Assembly (NCBI GenBank): GCA_903772945.1
Contig: CAICTM010000296.1
Coordinates: 1 to 64,000 of the forward strand
DNA: 64,000 nt
Direction: 5' to 3'
From: Seminavis robusta
Lineage: Eukaryota; Bacillariophyta; Bacillariophyceae; Naviculales; Naviculaceae
Below are positions 12,383-22,492 of this stretch, one piece after another (position 1 is the stretch's first letter; each line of letters starts with the position of its first letter). The translations under genes and the position numbers were made by a program. Below the pieces are notes generated by a model that had not been told where the DNA came from, searched no databases, and saw only the letters and a program-made list of their open reading frames with translations.

Positions 12383-13036
12383 ATGACCATTCCTACCTTT
12401 GTGATTGTTACCTCATCCTACCATCCAGCGGATGACGATGATCTTTCTGTGGTTTCATCCGATTGCTCCATGGTGGACGACAAGCAGAGCTGCTGCGCTC
12501 CTGATTCTCCCACCAGTACTACTACGACTACAAGTTCGTTTGTGAATGGATGCGGGAAAGGTGGCCCTGATCGCTGGGGATCTTCTGAGCACAAGAGCAA
12601 AAGCAATAACAGCTGCTGCAGTCATGGCTGCGGCGGCAGTGCGGCCCATTCTCATGCTGCTGATGGCCCAGACTTACCCTTCAGCCCCGTGGCAGGTTCG
12701 GTTCATAGTCGTCTGAGCAATCACTCTCGTCGCTTTTCCAGCAACAGTGCAGGCCTTGCTGCCTTGCCAAGATCGGCTTCCAAGAGACACTTGCTCAACT
12801 ACGAAAGCCTTGCAGAACGAAGACGAGACTTGGCAGCCATGGCAAACAGCAATCATGGCAGCGAGGGCGCTGCAACCCACCCCATCACAGGCCCTTTGAC
12901 CGGTGCTAACAGCAAGCTGTCGTTGCCCCCTAAAGTCAACATTCGAGCGCTCATGCGAACACCCCAGGGACGCTGCTCACTCTGTCCACCACCAAGACCC
13001 CAGAGACTTGCCAGCAACGGCGAGAAGCAACAGTAG
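12383..13036 (+). CDS. Hypothetical Ser-rich protein
   Basis: A single-exon frame of 217 codons starts at an ATG in good context (CAACCATGACC). The protein is rich in Ser, Thr, Gly and Asn, with a Cys/His cluster in residues 68-94 (SCCSHGCGG). A more ordered basic patch follows (SASKRHLLNYESLAERRRDLAAM, about residues 130-152). The C-terminal part is KVNIRALMRTPQGRCSLC. No family is recognised. The length, start context and codon pattern favour a real gene, although low complexity leaves doubt. Confidence 0.5.
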   Translation: MTIPTFVIVTSSYHPADDDDLSVVSSDCSMVDDKQSCCAPDSPTSTTTTTSSFVNGCGKGGPDRWGSSEHKSKSNNSCCSHGCGGSAAHSHAADGPDLPFSPVAGSVHSRLSNHSRRFSSNSAGLAALPRSASKRHLLNYESLAERRRDLAAMANSNHGSEGAATHPITGPLTGANSKLSLPPKVNIRALMRTPQGRCSLCPPPRPQRLASNGEKQQ

Positions 13037-13339
13037 CTTGCGCTTGCTAGCTAGAACTGGTTCACAATTGCACTTAATATATAAAAAGACTACACGCATG
13101 CTTACACAGTTTGAAGTTGTCTACCATCCGTGTAGAATGTAGTGTACCCTACCGGTATAGCTTTCTGTACGGCTTTCCATGGCTTGCCCCGCCTCTTGTT
13201 TGCTAGCTCATCAAAATACTGCACTTGTGCTTGCAACCAGCAGCTGATCACCGTACTTGTGCCCTACAAGATTCATCATTCAGCCATGCTTCTCAAGCTT
13301 CCATCAAAGTTCAACTCACTGGGCACGTTCGTCATCCTC

Positions 13340-13775
13340 GCCACAATCACAGGAGGTTCCAGTGTAGCTTTTGCCAATTGCAGAACTTTGCGTCTTCATC
13401 TATCCGTCACCACGTTGGGTCCAACGAGGAGGATCCGAGGCTTGCTCGTCAGAATCCTCAGTCAATTGCTGCTACCGTGACTGTACTAGTTGTCGCTAGT
13501 AGGTAGATATCATCATTGCGTAGATTTGTTTGCCTCTGTGTCATGCAGGCGCTAGAATATGCATGATTAGGTCTGTTGTTTTCAGTTCATTCAGCGTGCT
13601 ACAAGACGGAGACAAGAGATCATCCTCCCACCACAATCAGAGGAGGTTCCACCAAAATGAATCGAATCAAGACTCCAGGCTAGCAGGGGGGAAACAGAAA
13701 CGACTTCAGCTATCTAGCTAGACCAACTCGTAACCTTCGCCAACTGCAAAACTTGGCTTCTCCGTCTACACATGT
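13340..13775 (+). repeat. Diverged direct repeat pair
   Basis: About 13340-13425 and about 13620-13775 share CACAATCANAGGAGGTTCCA, then CTTYGCCAAYTGCARAACTT and TCTTCATCT/TCTCCGTCT. An extra block separates the two halves in the second copy. Confidence 0.5.
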
Positions 13776-14060
13776 TCTGTGTCACTGCGGTACGGTACAG
13801 TGTACAACACAGCTATCACTACTCTTCGATACTATCTGATTTGTCGCTGGTGTGGTCGCAACCAATCACTTGCCTCTGGCTAGAGGCTGTCTCCCTTGGG
13901 TTCAGAATCCGATGTAGTGTAAAGTACTACTGACTAGCTAGCAGCTTCAATGGCTCTTGGGGATGGGCAAAATTTGCAATAGCCCTGTATTGTATTGGAG
14001 TGTGACTCGCCAAAATCAGTTAAAAAGACAAAATTCGTATGTTTACCGGAAGATAAATTT

Positions 14061-14190
14061 AATTGGATTGCATTGGATTGGATTGCATTGAAATGGATTG
14101 AATTGGATTCCAAATAGTACTGTTATTTATATAGTAAACTGTAATTCAATGCAATCCAATCTAATCCAATGCAATCCAATCTAATCCAAT
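14061..14190. repeat. Fold-back of ATTGGATTGCATTGG repeats
   Basis: The left arm (14061-14109) is made of TTGGATTGCATTGGATTGGA-like units. The right arm (14144-14190) is its reverse complement (TTCAATGCAATCCAATC and so on). The arms are separated by an AT-rich spacer with TTATTTATATAG, and a TAATC slip interrupts perfect pairing. Confidence 0.75.
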
Positions 14191-14900
14191 AGAGAAAAAC
14201 AGCCAAAGTAAAAGATTGGCTTAGCGCACACAATTTTTACAAAAACGCTCTAACAAATTCAACACAGAGCCATGGGCAAGTTTGCTCATCCCCCTTGTGA
14301 AAGATTGGCTGATGACTGGAGCAGAGTGACGAGTCGAGTCGAGTCAGGCCACGTTACTGTTGTTGGCTGGAGCCTCGAGGCTCACTGCCCCCTCGCTATT
14401 TATTGTCCATGTACCTGGTGCGCTGTACGTACTATAGTACTTCTATCCCGTAGGCATGCCATTCACCCTGACACCCTGACAGCTCCCGTAACCACTGTGT
14501 CAAAGCTATTCCAGAATATTAATACGGTCTGAGACAAAAATTCTGGACAGATTTTTGGCTGGGAGCCAGATTTGGCCCAGGTTATGTGCCAATAATAAGC
14601 GGACCTGCACCCAAATTATCTGCTAACAATTTGGGTAGCAGACTTAACAGACCGGTACTAAAAGCACACCCTGATGCACCCGTTCCATTAACAGGCAGGT
14701 CAATTTCTATTTCAAAACCCAAAAAGCTGCAAGATTTTTTGTCTCATCGCACCGCACCAGTACTAGCTACTAGTAGTACAACACAACACCAACAGATACG
14801 TGTAGCCTCGCACAGCACCACAAAGCCAACCTCAACATGCATGACAATGGTGGAGGAGCGGCTGATCGCTACTACTAGACCACATGTACTACTATTACGG

Positions 14901-15161
14901 GTAAGTGTATTATCAAGTGTGTTATTATTGCTGATGGCGCAACACTGACTTCTCTCCCTCATTGAATTCGTATGGTAAACAGGAGGTAAATCCAAGCTTG
15001 GCCGACAACAACGGTGAGTGCTTTATCCAATCGGCCTCACTCGAACGACATTGAGGTAAGCCTATTATCAAGAGTGTTAATTGAAGGTACAGCGCTGACT
15101 TCTCTCCCTCATTGGATTTCTATGGTATTCAGGAGATAAATCCGGGCTTGACCGTCAACAG
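14901..15161 (+). repeat. Duplicated intron plus micro-exon-like unit
   Basis: Two similar units of about 155 bases each begin with GTAAG, continue to TTCTCCCTCATTG-like DNA and a TATGGTAWWCAG acceptor, then hold a short potential exon flanked by GTGAGT. The candidate micro-exons are 14983-15013 (31 bases) and 15133-15161 (29 bases). They would encode related peptides, EVNPSLADNN and EINPGLTVN. No complete gene could be assembled around them. Confidence 0.45.
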
Positions 15162-16551
15162 GTGAGTTGTTCTTTAGTTATTCGAATCGATCGGTCGGTC
15201 GCACCTCTATTATCTCTATTGTCAAGCCTCACTCAAGCCGGTCGTCTCCGGTGCAGATTCGAAAGCCATCCCTCATTGAATCCTATGGACCATGGGATGG
15301 CAGTCAGTTCTCAGCCATGGACGGCCAAGTTGGTGTAGTTTGAAAAACAAGAGTAAGTCTCCGGTTTTCTTCAGTGTCAGAATAGAAGAGAAAACCATAT
15401 CTATTTCTTACTTTCTCTTCTCTTACTGCCGACGGCCGAAGAAGTAACACGAGCTTTCCTTCAGGACTGGTCTGCCGCCACAACAGCCACATGAAGATCG
15501 TCGAATCATTCCATCCATTGTCGAATTGCAAGCTATCCTCTCGACTTGAGCTATCAGAACATGCACGGCTTTCTTGGTGGTGATGCAAACGACCATTTAT
15601 CTGGCATTCGTCTACCACCATCCCATTGGTTTCCTGTCTCCCTCCTTGTATGATGATGAGCGACAAGATCCTGTCCTTCCTGTCTTCTTCCTGGCAAACG
15701 GTTTTTTCTTTTGGGTGGTGCGGCCTTCTGGACCTCCGGGTTTGTCTGGCGAATTAAGGAAGATCACCAATCCGCCATCATTTGCTGGGCTTGTCTTCCA
15801 CCGCTCTCCTCCTCCCGTCCTATTCTTGCTTACTCAATCTAGCTACCGTGCCGTACGGCGCATTCCGGTTGCTTGCATCCTATTCGTTTTGTCCTGCTGT
15901 TTGTCGTTGCTTTGGTTCGTTCAGTGTGCTTTTCGTCGTTGTTTTTGGTCCTGGCTGTTGCACACTTGACGAATAATTAGGCCTCTTGCAACACCGCGTG
16001 CGCTGCCTAGCTACCTGGTACCAGTAGCTAGCTATGCCTCGTACCGGTTGCTCTATCTATCTGGCTAGCTAGATAAGAAATATGATAGTTACTACCTAGC
16101 TAGCTAGTAGCTAGTAGGGCGTTTGACAACAAAGTCAAACCGTTTACTTGGATGTTTAGTCCGCTACGCCGGCTTGACCCCAGAGTTGATTCACTAATCA
16201 ACCTTGACTGAGCTGACAGCGAACTGCACCGAAGCCGACTCGACTCGGAATCTCTCACAATGGCCAAGCCATCATCAGCAGCATTGTAGATTGTAGTATC
16301 AGCGTTCGAGTTGACACTGTAGTCTTGTTGTAGCGAGACAGAGAGATAGATAGAGAGATAGAGAGAAAGACCGTGACGAGACGAGGAAAGGAGACGTACG
16401 GTACTGGTGAGTCGACGAGAGATGAAGGGCGCGGCGTCTTGTCATTTGTCATTGTCATTTGTCATTGGTTTCTGTTTCCTCACCGCCCGTCTTTTTCTTC
16501 TCCTCTCCTTTTCCTCTAGAGCAATTACGTTTGTTGTCATTACACATCAAA

Positions 16552-19500
16552 ATGGCGCCAAAGGACAAAAAGAAGAAGAAGGTGACGGCGTTTCACAAGA
16601 CGCCAATCGATGTAGCCATGGCTCCACCAGCCAATGACAAATTTTGGTCCGTCGTCGTCGAGTTCATGGCCAAGTACGGCGAATGCCCCAGTGATCCGAG
16701 CGAATTCCAGAAATTGTTGGACGATTTTCTGGATTACCTCCGCCAAAACTACGAAGGCGATCCTCCCGAATTTTTGCTGGAAGCCCAAGAAAACGACGAT
16801 GTCCTCGCGGTGTTTGCCGATATGTGTTCACGAGCCAGCACACCCATTGATGAGCTCCTCCATGAACGAAACTGGAAGAGCGCTGCCGGTACGGACGATG
16901 CGTTCTGGCTTCCACTGGCCCGAACGATCCTCAAGCGATATTTGCAGGCCAAATGCCCAGATTTGGTCCCGGCACTGTTGGAGGTGGACATGCACGGATG
17001 TCAAGGCAACATCGCCAGATTCCTTTACAAGGTCTTCCTCAATGATTTGGTCGCCAAGACAAACCAGATATCAGAAGAAGAGTGGCCTGAAAATCTGGAG
17101 GAGGAATTGAAAGACCAACCACACCAAACACAAACCAAAATTATCTGGCACCGATTCATCCCGCTGATCCAGAAACTCATCGAACGCTACAATATCAAGG
17201 AGGATGGATTTCTTCCTCTGAACTTTTGCTCTGCGATTCAGGAGTATGTCAATGAAGCCAAGGACAAACCAGATTGCGTCTTGATCGTTCGAATCTTGAA
17301 GGTAGCTCGGAGGCCCCTCGAGGACCTTGCCAACGATGGCAGCGACCCCAAAATATCCAAGAAATTGCTGTTGCCACTTCTTCGGGCAAAGTACAATCGC
17401 AGGCGCCTTGACCCAGATTCAGTTTGGACCCGCTTCGCCAACGCAGCAATGCAGCATGACTTGAATAAAGTTCCTACAACCAAGAAGTACCACGAAATTC
17501 TGGACAATCACATCAAGGAACAGACCCTTCTTGAAGGAAAACAAGATCAGCCGGTACTACAACAGCGGGAAAGTGGCGGTCGGGGGAAAAGTACTGTGAA
17601 TGAACCAAGCAACCGTCATAGTCGCCTCCCGAGTCTACGTCAATCCGTCGGGGAAGGGAAAGAAAACACGTATGAAGGAAGAAACAATGGCGGTGATGCC
17701 GACCCTGGCAACTCGAATGCATCAAGCCAACGTCGAAGTCGCCGTCTTCCACGACAAGCCGCGGAGGAAGGGAAAGAAAAGGCGTCGAACGCACGGGGAA
17801 ACAGCAGCGGTGATGCGAAAGGTGGCAACAAGAAGCAAGAAGCGAAGGGTGCACGCAGTCGCAGATCACCGGCTGCTGCGGCCCGCAACGAATGCCAGCC
17901 CAAGGAAACTCGGCCGCATCCAACAACAGGAGGAAACACTCTTGCTGTGACACAGTCGCCCACTTTTGTTGCTCCAAGCGCAACAGCTGGACAGCCCAAG
18001 GAAACTGTCCGAGCAGGAACTGGCAATGAGGCTCGACACAACAAAGCGTCGCATGGCGGGACCCTTCCCTTAGACAAACGGCAAGCGACAGAGGCCCATG
18101 CCAGCCCTGCTGACAATGACGACGACAGTACAACAAGTGATGAGCAGATTTTTATGTCGAGTGATGAGGAATGGGAGGATGAGGACCATTCTGGAGCCGG
18201 AGCCAACACGTCTCAAAATCAGAACAAGGCGCAAATTGCCCGATCAAAGTCTTCAGTAACGTCGTCCACAAGAAGCTCAGCAGACGAGAAAGCAGATCTT
18301 CCAAACAAAAACCTGAATCCAAGCCAGTCCACAGACGACGGCCAGGAAAATACAACCAAGGAAGCGGTTGAATCCGCCACGGCTGAAAGTCCCGTACCGA
18401 CCGAACCAGCCACAAACACTCACATCGAGGCTCGCACAATGGCACCAACCGAAGCAACATACAGCGATGACGACGACGTCGATGCAGGATTTGTCAATGA
18501 TGACGACCACAACAACCACAAATCCAACGAGGCTTCCGAAAAAGGCGGCTCAAAGCAGGCGACAGGCAAGCCTGGTACAACCAAACGAAGCACCGATTGC
18601 AACGGGCTGCAAGAAGAAAAGAAGGACGAAAGCTCTGTGGAGTCGGCAACGGCGCATGTCGGAAATTTCCTCCGCAAGGCCATCGATGATGCAATGCAGA
18701 CTCTGGAGCAGCAGCTGAATGATCTCAAGATCAAGAACCATGCTCTGATGAATGAAAAGGAAGCTCTGGAGGCCGCCCACGCATCGGAAAAGGCAATCTT
18801 CAAGTCGCAGTCTGCAGCTCAGCTGCAGGAAAAACAAGACCGCATTGCGACCCTTCAAAACCAGGTGAACACCCTGCAGGCGACCCAAGACCGGTTGGAG
18901 CAACAAGTGAACTCCCTGGAGAAGGAAAAGAACAACGTGTTGATCTCTCAGGAAGCTTGGAAGCACCGTCTGTTGTCCGGTATGTCCCAGGAGCAGCAGA
19001 TCGCGATGAAGAATGAAAACACCAAGTTGCGCAACGAAAATTCCAATCTGGTAAAAGCTCAGGAAGAGTTGAATCGCAAGATCGCCTCCCTCGTGTCCGA
19101 GAAGGAAAGTCGTGAGTCAGAGGAGATCAACAACAACCGACAAGGCACCTCCGAGATTGCTGTGAAGGGAAAACTCGAATCAGTTTTGCAAAATAATATC
19201 AAGCGACTCGATGAGGTCAAACTGACTCACACTGTCCAACATTCAAATGGCAGCAACCCGACAGGGCCGATCCTAACCAAGTGCACCCCAGGAGAGGAGA
19301 AGGGGGCACTCAATGCCTGTTCCAATGCTGTAGGCACTGTTGTGGGCAGCAGTGACAGCGGCAAGGGAGCCTCTGTGACAATCAACGGTGCCAAGAAAGA
19401 TGAGAAGGCAACTTGTGTCACCTCGAAACTTCACCATTCGACGCTCGCGCCAGCTGGCGGTGTCGAAGGGGAGAAGCGACAGCTGACCGCGGAAGAACAG

Positions 19501-20265
19501 TCTACTACTAGTGCAAAGTGCAAAAGCATGGAGCCAAAGCCGGCCACCTCATCTGGCCCAGATGCAAATGGGTCTTCCAATGATGCAACCTCCAGTTGTA
19601 CGCCCACTGGTCCAGCGCGAACGGAGAGAGATACAGATGATGTTCCAACTACGCCTATACCACCTTCAGCTCTCTTGGCCACGGTTGAGACGTATTCCAG
19701 TGATGAGAAGACTGGAGATGGGGCAGACGATGGCTCTTATCAGCCAAGAGCCAGAACTTCCGCTGTGAAACCTGACCCCAAGGAGCCTGGTGTTGCAGCC
19801 ATCCAGGAAGAGGCAAGATCCACGAATTCCGCTGCGAAACCTTCCCCCAAGGAGCCCGATGTTGCAGCCCCGGAAGGTGCAACGGCGCCTCCAAGAGCTA
19901 CACCTCACTCTGTGCCACCTGCTTCCAAGGCGTCCGATGTTGCGGTGGCCCCGGAAGAGACAAGGGCTACGCTGAGTAGCAGCATGGCCGAGGCTGACGA
20001 CGTGGTAGCCGCTCCTAAAGCTACCCCACCTGGCAATCTCTTGGCCAATGCGGAGGTCAATCAGACAGATGGCGCTGGTGCTGGCGACAATGATGGCGAC
20101 CAAACCATCACATCAAAACTAGTCAAGAAGACAGCAGTGGAGTTGGAGGAAGAACATGCTCCAGCTACCCCTTCGCCGCCTGCTGAGGCCAATCTGGAAG
20201 TACATGCATCTCTGGCAGATCTGATGGCGATACAAATGGCAAAACTTGCGAAATATGGTGGCTAA
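16552..20265 (+). CDS. Large low-complexity coiled-coil protein
   Basis: One uninterrupted frame gives 1237 residues from the ATG at 16552 (TCAAAATGGCG). The frame extends 31 codons further upstream, but this start has the better context and opens with a Lys-rich tail (MAPKDKKKKKV). Residues 15 to about 310 look folded and helical (FWSVVVEFMAKYG, LPLARTILKRYLQAK, FIPLIQKLIERY). Residues 330-660 are disordered, Arg/Ser/Asn-rich. About 665-860 form a strong coiled coil (HALMNEKEALEAAHASEKAI, LEQQVNSLEKEKNNV). The Pro/Ala/Glu/Thr-rich tail holds imperfect units of the type K-P-x-P-K-E-P-x-V-A-A. There is no signal peptide or membrane helix. I recognise no family. The long open frame in GC-poor surroundings makes the gene very likely. 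A scaffold or chromatin-linked role is only a guess. Confidence 0.85.
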   Translation: MAPKDKKKKKVTAFHKTPIDVAMAPPANDKFWSVVVEFMAKYGECPSDPSEFQKLLDDFLDYLRQNYEGDPPEFLLEAQENDDVLAVFADMCSRASTPIDELLHERNWKSAAGTDDAFWLPLARTILKRYLQAKCPDLVPALLEVDMHGCQGNIARFLYKVFLNDLVAKTNQISEEEWPENLEEELKDQPHQTQTKIIWHRFIPLIQKLIERYNIKEDGFLPLNFCSAIQEYVNEAKDKPDCVLIVRILKVARRPLEDLANDGSDPKISKKLLLPLLRAKYNRRRLDPDSVWTRFANAAMQHDLNKVPTTKKYHEILDNHIKEQTLLEGKQDQPVLQQRESGGRGKSTVNEPSNRHSRLPSLRQSVGEGKENTYEGRNNGGDADPGNSNASSQRRSRRLPRQAAEEGKEKASNARGNSSGDAKGGNKKQEAKGARSRRSPAAAARNECQPKETRPHPTTGGNTLAVTQSPTFVAPSATAGQPKETVRAGTGNEARHNKASHGGTLPLDKRQATEAHASPADNDDDSTTSDEQIFMSSDEEWEDEDHSGAGANTSQNQNKAQIARSKSSVTSSTRSSADEKADLPNKNLNPSQSTDDGQENTTKEAVESATAESPVPTEPATNTHIEARTMAPTEATYSDDDDVDAGFVNDDDHNNHKSNEASEKGGSKQATGKPGTTKRSTDCNGLQEEKKDESSVESATAHVGNFLRKAIDDAMQTLEQQLNDLKIKNHALMNEKEALEAAHASEKAIFKSQSAAQLQEKQDRIATLQNQVNTLQATQDRLEQQVNSLEKEKNNVLISQEAWKHRLLSGMSQEQQIAMKNENTKLRNENSNLVKAQEELNRKIASLVSEKESRESEEINNNRQGTSEIAVKGKLESVLQNNIKRLDEVKLTHTVQHSNGSNPTGPILTKCTPGEEKGALNACSNAVGTVVGSSDSGKGASVTINGAKKDEKATCVTSKLHHSTLAPAGGVEGEKRQLTAEEQSTTSAKCKSMEPKPATSSGPDANGSSNDATSSCTPTGPARTERDTDDVPTTPIPPSALLATVETYSSDEKTGDGADDGSYQPRARTSAVKPDPKEPGVAAIQEEARSTNSAAKPSPKEPDVAAPEGATAPPRATPHSVPPASKASDVAVAPEETRATLSSSMAEADDVVAAPKATPPGNLLANAEVNQTDGAGAGDNDGDQTITSKLVKKTAVELEEEHAPATPSPPAEANLEVHASLADLMAIQMAKLAKYGG

Positions 20266-20848
20266 GAAGATGGCAGTGCATAGCAGATAAACAATAGAAT
20301 ACGAGCAGCAGTGAACTTGCACAGTTCTCTGCTGTTCGGGCTACGGCCATTGCATCTTCCCCCGTACCTGCTTTAGAGCGATAGAAGGTTCCAGGCTTCC
20401 ACATTTCAGGCGGTCCAAGCAGCAGCTGCATGGCAACCGGTATCAATTTCACTGTTGCTTGCTGGTACTCCGTACCAGGTAGTGGTCATGAAACCGGCTA
20501 CGCCAAGCTACCGTATGATTGGATCTCCAAGAGCACAACTAAAACCTGTCAGCCAACTGACGAAGCGTTCGTCATGCATGCTCCATTGTGAAACATTGAT
20601 ATGGCTGGACACAGCACAGCAGCAGAGGTAATGCCCCTGAACATGTCTACCTTGAGAAAGAGGATTCGCGGGACATTCGAGACTGGAGCACTATCGTCGC
20701 AATTATTAATAGAATTATTCAGTAAAGTAGCTGCCCATAGCTGCCCGAAGCCAGGCACAATCCTTAGCTACCAACTGTCTCCCATGCTGCCTGCTAGCCA
20801 GAACTTCAATATCAGCAAACCAGCCGCAAATCTCCCAGCATACTTAAT
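20266..20848. other. Intergenic, nothing recognised
   Basis: This lies between the 3' end of the large coiled-coil gene and the convergent 3' end of family gene C. A short frame at 20601-20852 overlaps the gene C terminus and has no support. Confidence 0.6.
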
Positions 20849-21262
20849 TTAGCCCCTTGCCTGGTTTCGACGTCCAGGAGGAATAAAATCAGCGTTGTTT
20901 CTGAGAGTAGCCATCGCCTCAATGCCGCGCTCGAACCTCTCGATGTATTCATTGGCCACCTGCAACATCTCATCAACTTGGGCACAAAACTCACGGCTCC
21001 TTTGCAAAAAATCAGTGTGCCGATGAATCATTTGATCAATGGTGGCAAGCTCCTCCTCTGGGCCGTGGTTGTTTACAACTGCAGCTCGTACCAACTCGTC
21101 TTTCGATCGTTGTAGAGTATTGAGGACTTCCTGGGTAGTAGCCATGATTTGACCGTAATTTGCCTTGATTATCCTACAAGAATCCCGCTTCGCCCAAGGA
21201 TCATGGCGCTGTTGGTTTCCACAGAGTGCTCCTGCACCGTTGACTCCAGCCCTGTCCTCCAT
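20849..21262 (-). CDS. Coiled-coil protein, local family member C
   Basis: A single-exon frame from the ATG at 21262 gives 137 residues; the frame extends upstream to 21469. The 21262 start was chosen because MEDRAGVNGAGA aligns with the N-termini of gene B (MEEGAGFNGAGA) and gene A (MATGAGSNGAGA). The body aligns with gene B: TLQRSKDELV with TLERSKQALV, EELATIDQMI with ELETIAILEEQI, and VDEMLQVANEYIE with ANEMLGAANECVE. It is predicted helical and soluble. The exon 1/exon 2 boundary seen in A and B is not present as an intron here, so C may derive from a spliced or rearranged copy. No known family is recognised. Confidence 0.7.
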   Translation of the reverse strand: MEDRAGVNGAGALCGNQQRHDPWAKRDSCRIIKANYGQIMATTQEVLNTLQRSKDELVRAAVVNNHGPEEELATIDQMIHRHTDFLQRSREFCAQVDEMLQVANEYIERFERGIEAMATLRNNADFIPPGRRNQARG

Positions 21263-21916
21263 TGGTTTGGGTTGGGTTGGGTTGGGTTGCAGTGTGTTGC
21301 CCAAGCTGAACTCTGAGTACGGTATCAATTTTTTGGCAATAGGATTGAGTATCTTTGGATGCCTTGGGCCATGGCGTGGACGTAAATTGATCTTTGCGAG
21401 GGTTCTGTGTGAAAGTGAGAGGTGGTCGTGGTTCTTGGACGTTCCAAAGTTCTTTTCCGTCCCAGTCATTTTCAGAAACCCTTTGTTAGTACTTACTTAT
21501 TGACTACTGTACCTGTATTTGGAATGACTTGGTCATAAAAAAGTCCACCGAAGCCACCTACCCAATAAGCGGCCGCTACTACAAAATGTAGACAAGTCTA
21601 ACGGTACTAGTATCTGGCAAGAATACCGGTGGGTATTACATACATGTCCTGTAGGAGTGGCTCCTTTCTGGACATGTGCCGTACCATTGCTTGTTGCCCT
21701 TGTACGAATACACACTGGCTGTCAATCTATGGGCTCAACTACCGGGAGAACCCCCTGAAAACAAACAAAAGAGACGGCTAAGATACAGCCAACCACTACA
21801 AGTACAGTCGTACAGCACGAAGCAACATGAGCCTTGCGGGCGGGCAAGCATATTCAGTCCAGTGCCTGGTTTCAATTTGCTGGTTACAGAACTACTAACT
21901 AGCTAGTTGGCTAGCA
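21263..21916. other. Intergenic between family genes C and B
   Basis: This contains a short (GGTTG)n tract at about 21269-21288, directly upstream of gene C, then CTAG/GTAC-rich DNA. No gene is seen. Confidence 0.6.
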
Positions 21917-22492
21917 CTAGTTGTTACCGAAGCCGGGCAACTCAGGAGGCTGAATGGGGTACCTGTTCATATTTAGCCCCTCAACGCATTCATTAGCTGC
22001 CCCCAACATCTCATTTGCAATGTTAAAAGCACGCCTGAGATGACGCACTTGATGATTGACCCTTTCAATCTGTTCTTCCAGGATGGCAATGGTTTCAAGC
22101 TCAACCTCAAGGTCTTGGCCTCTTGCGACCAGTGCTTGTTTGGATCGTTCCAGAGTCCTCTTGACTCTCTCCCAAGATAGAAGCATGACGAGGTGCTTAA
22201 CCCTGAAGCTCTCACAAACAATCTGAACCTCGTGAGGCATTCGAAGGCCTGCGTCGCCATCCATTGTATCCCAATCTGCGAATGCTCCATCTCTGATCGG
22301 ACGCATTTCGTTCTGCGTCTCTTCCACAAAATCTTGCATAGAGAACAGGTGAGAGGTTTCAAAGCCAAGCAACCATGGAAGAGCAGTAGCCCGTCACTCA
22401 CCAACAACATCATCTTGCGTAAGCAGGAGGACTTCCTCTCCGCCACCATTATCTTGTGCTCCCGCACCGTTGAATCCAGCCCCTTCCTCCAT
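21917..22492 (-). CDS. Coiled-coil protein, local family member B
   Basis: Two exons on the minus strand, 22492-22402 (91 bases) and 22332-21917, are separated by a 69-base GT-AG intron and encode 168 residues. Donor GTTG|GTGAGTGAC is identical in sequence and phase to that of gene A, and the acceptor CAAG|AT also matches. The N-terminal exon is MEEGAGFNGAGAQDNGGGEE. The central part is helical with heptad spacing (RVKRTLERSKQALV, LEEQIERVNHQVRHLRRAF). The tail is Pro-rich (PIQPPELPGFGNN). There is no membrane segment. It is much shorter than A, lacking most of A's long coil. Paralogy with A and C is clear, but the function is unknown. Confidence 0.78.

Larger units (their letters stand above)
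13037..16551. other. Intergenic with several small repeats
   Basis: No gene is supported. It contains a diverged direct repeat (13340-13775), an inverted ATTGGATTGCATTGG fold-back (14061-14190) and a duplicated intron/micro-exon-like unit (14901-15161). CTAG-rich DNA fills 15990-16110. A GA-rich stretch near 16340-16375 and pyrimidine-rich DNA at 16480-16520 lead into the next gene. A frame at 14586-14948 may be a first exon feeding the 14.9-kb unit, but this cannot be settled. Confidence 0.55.
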
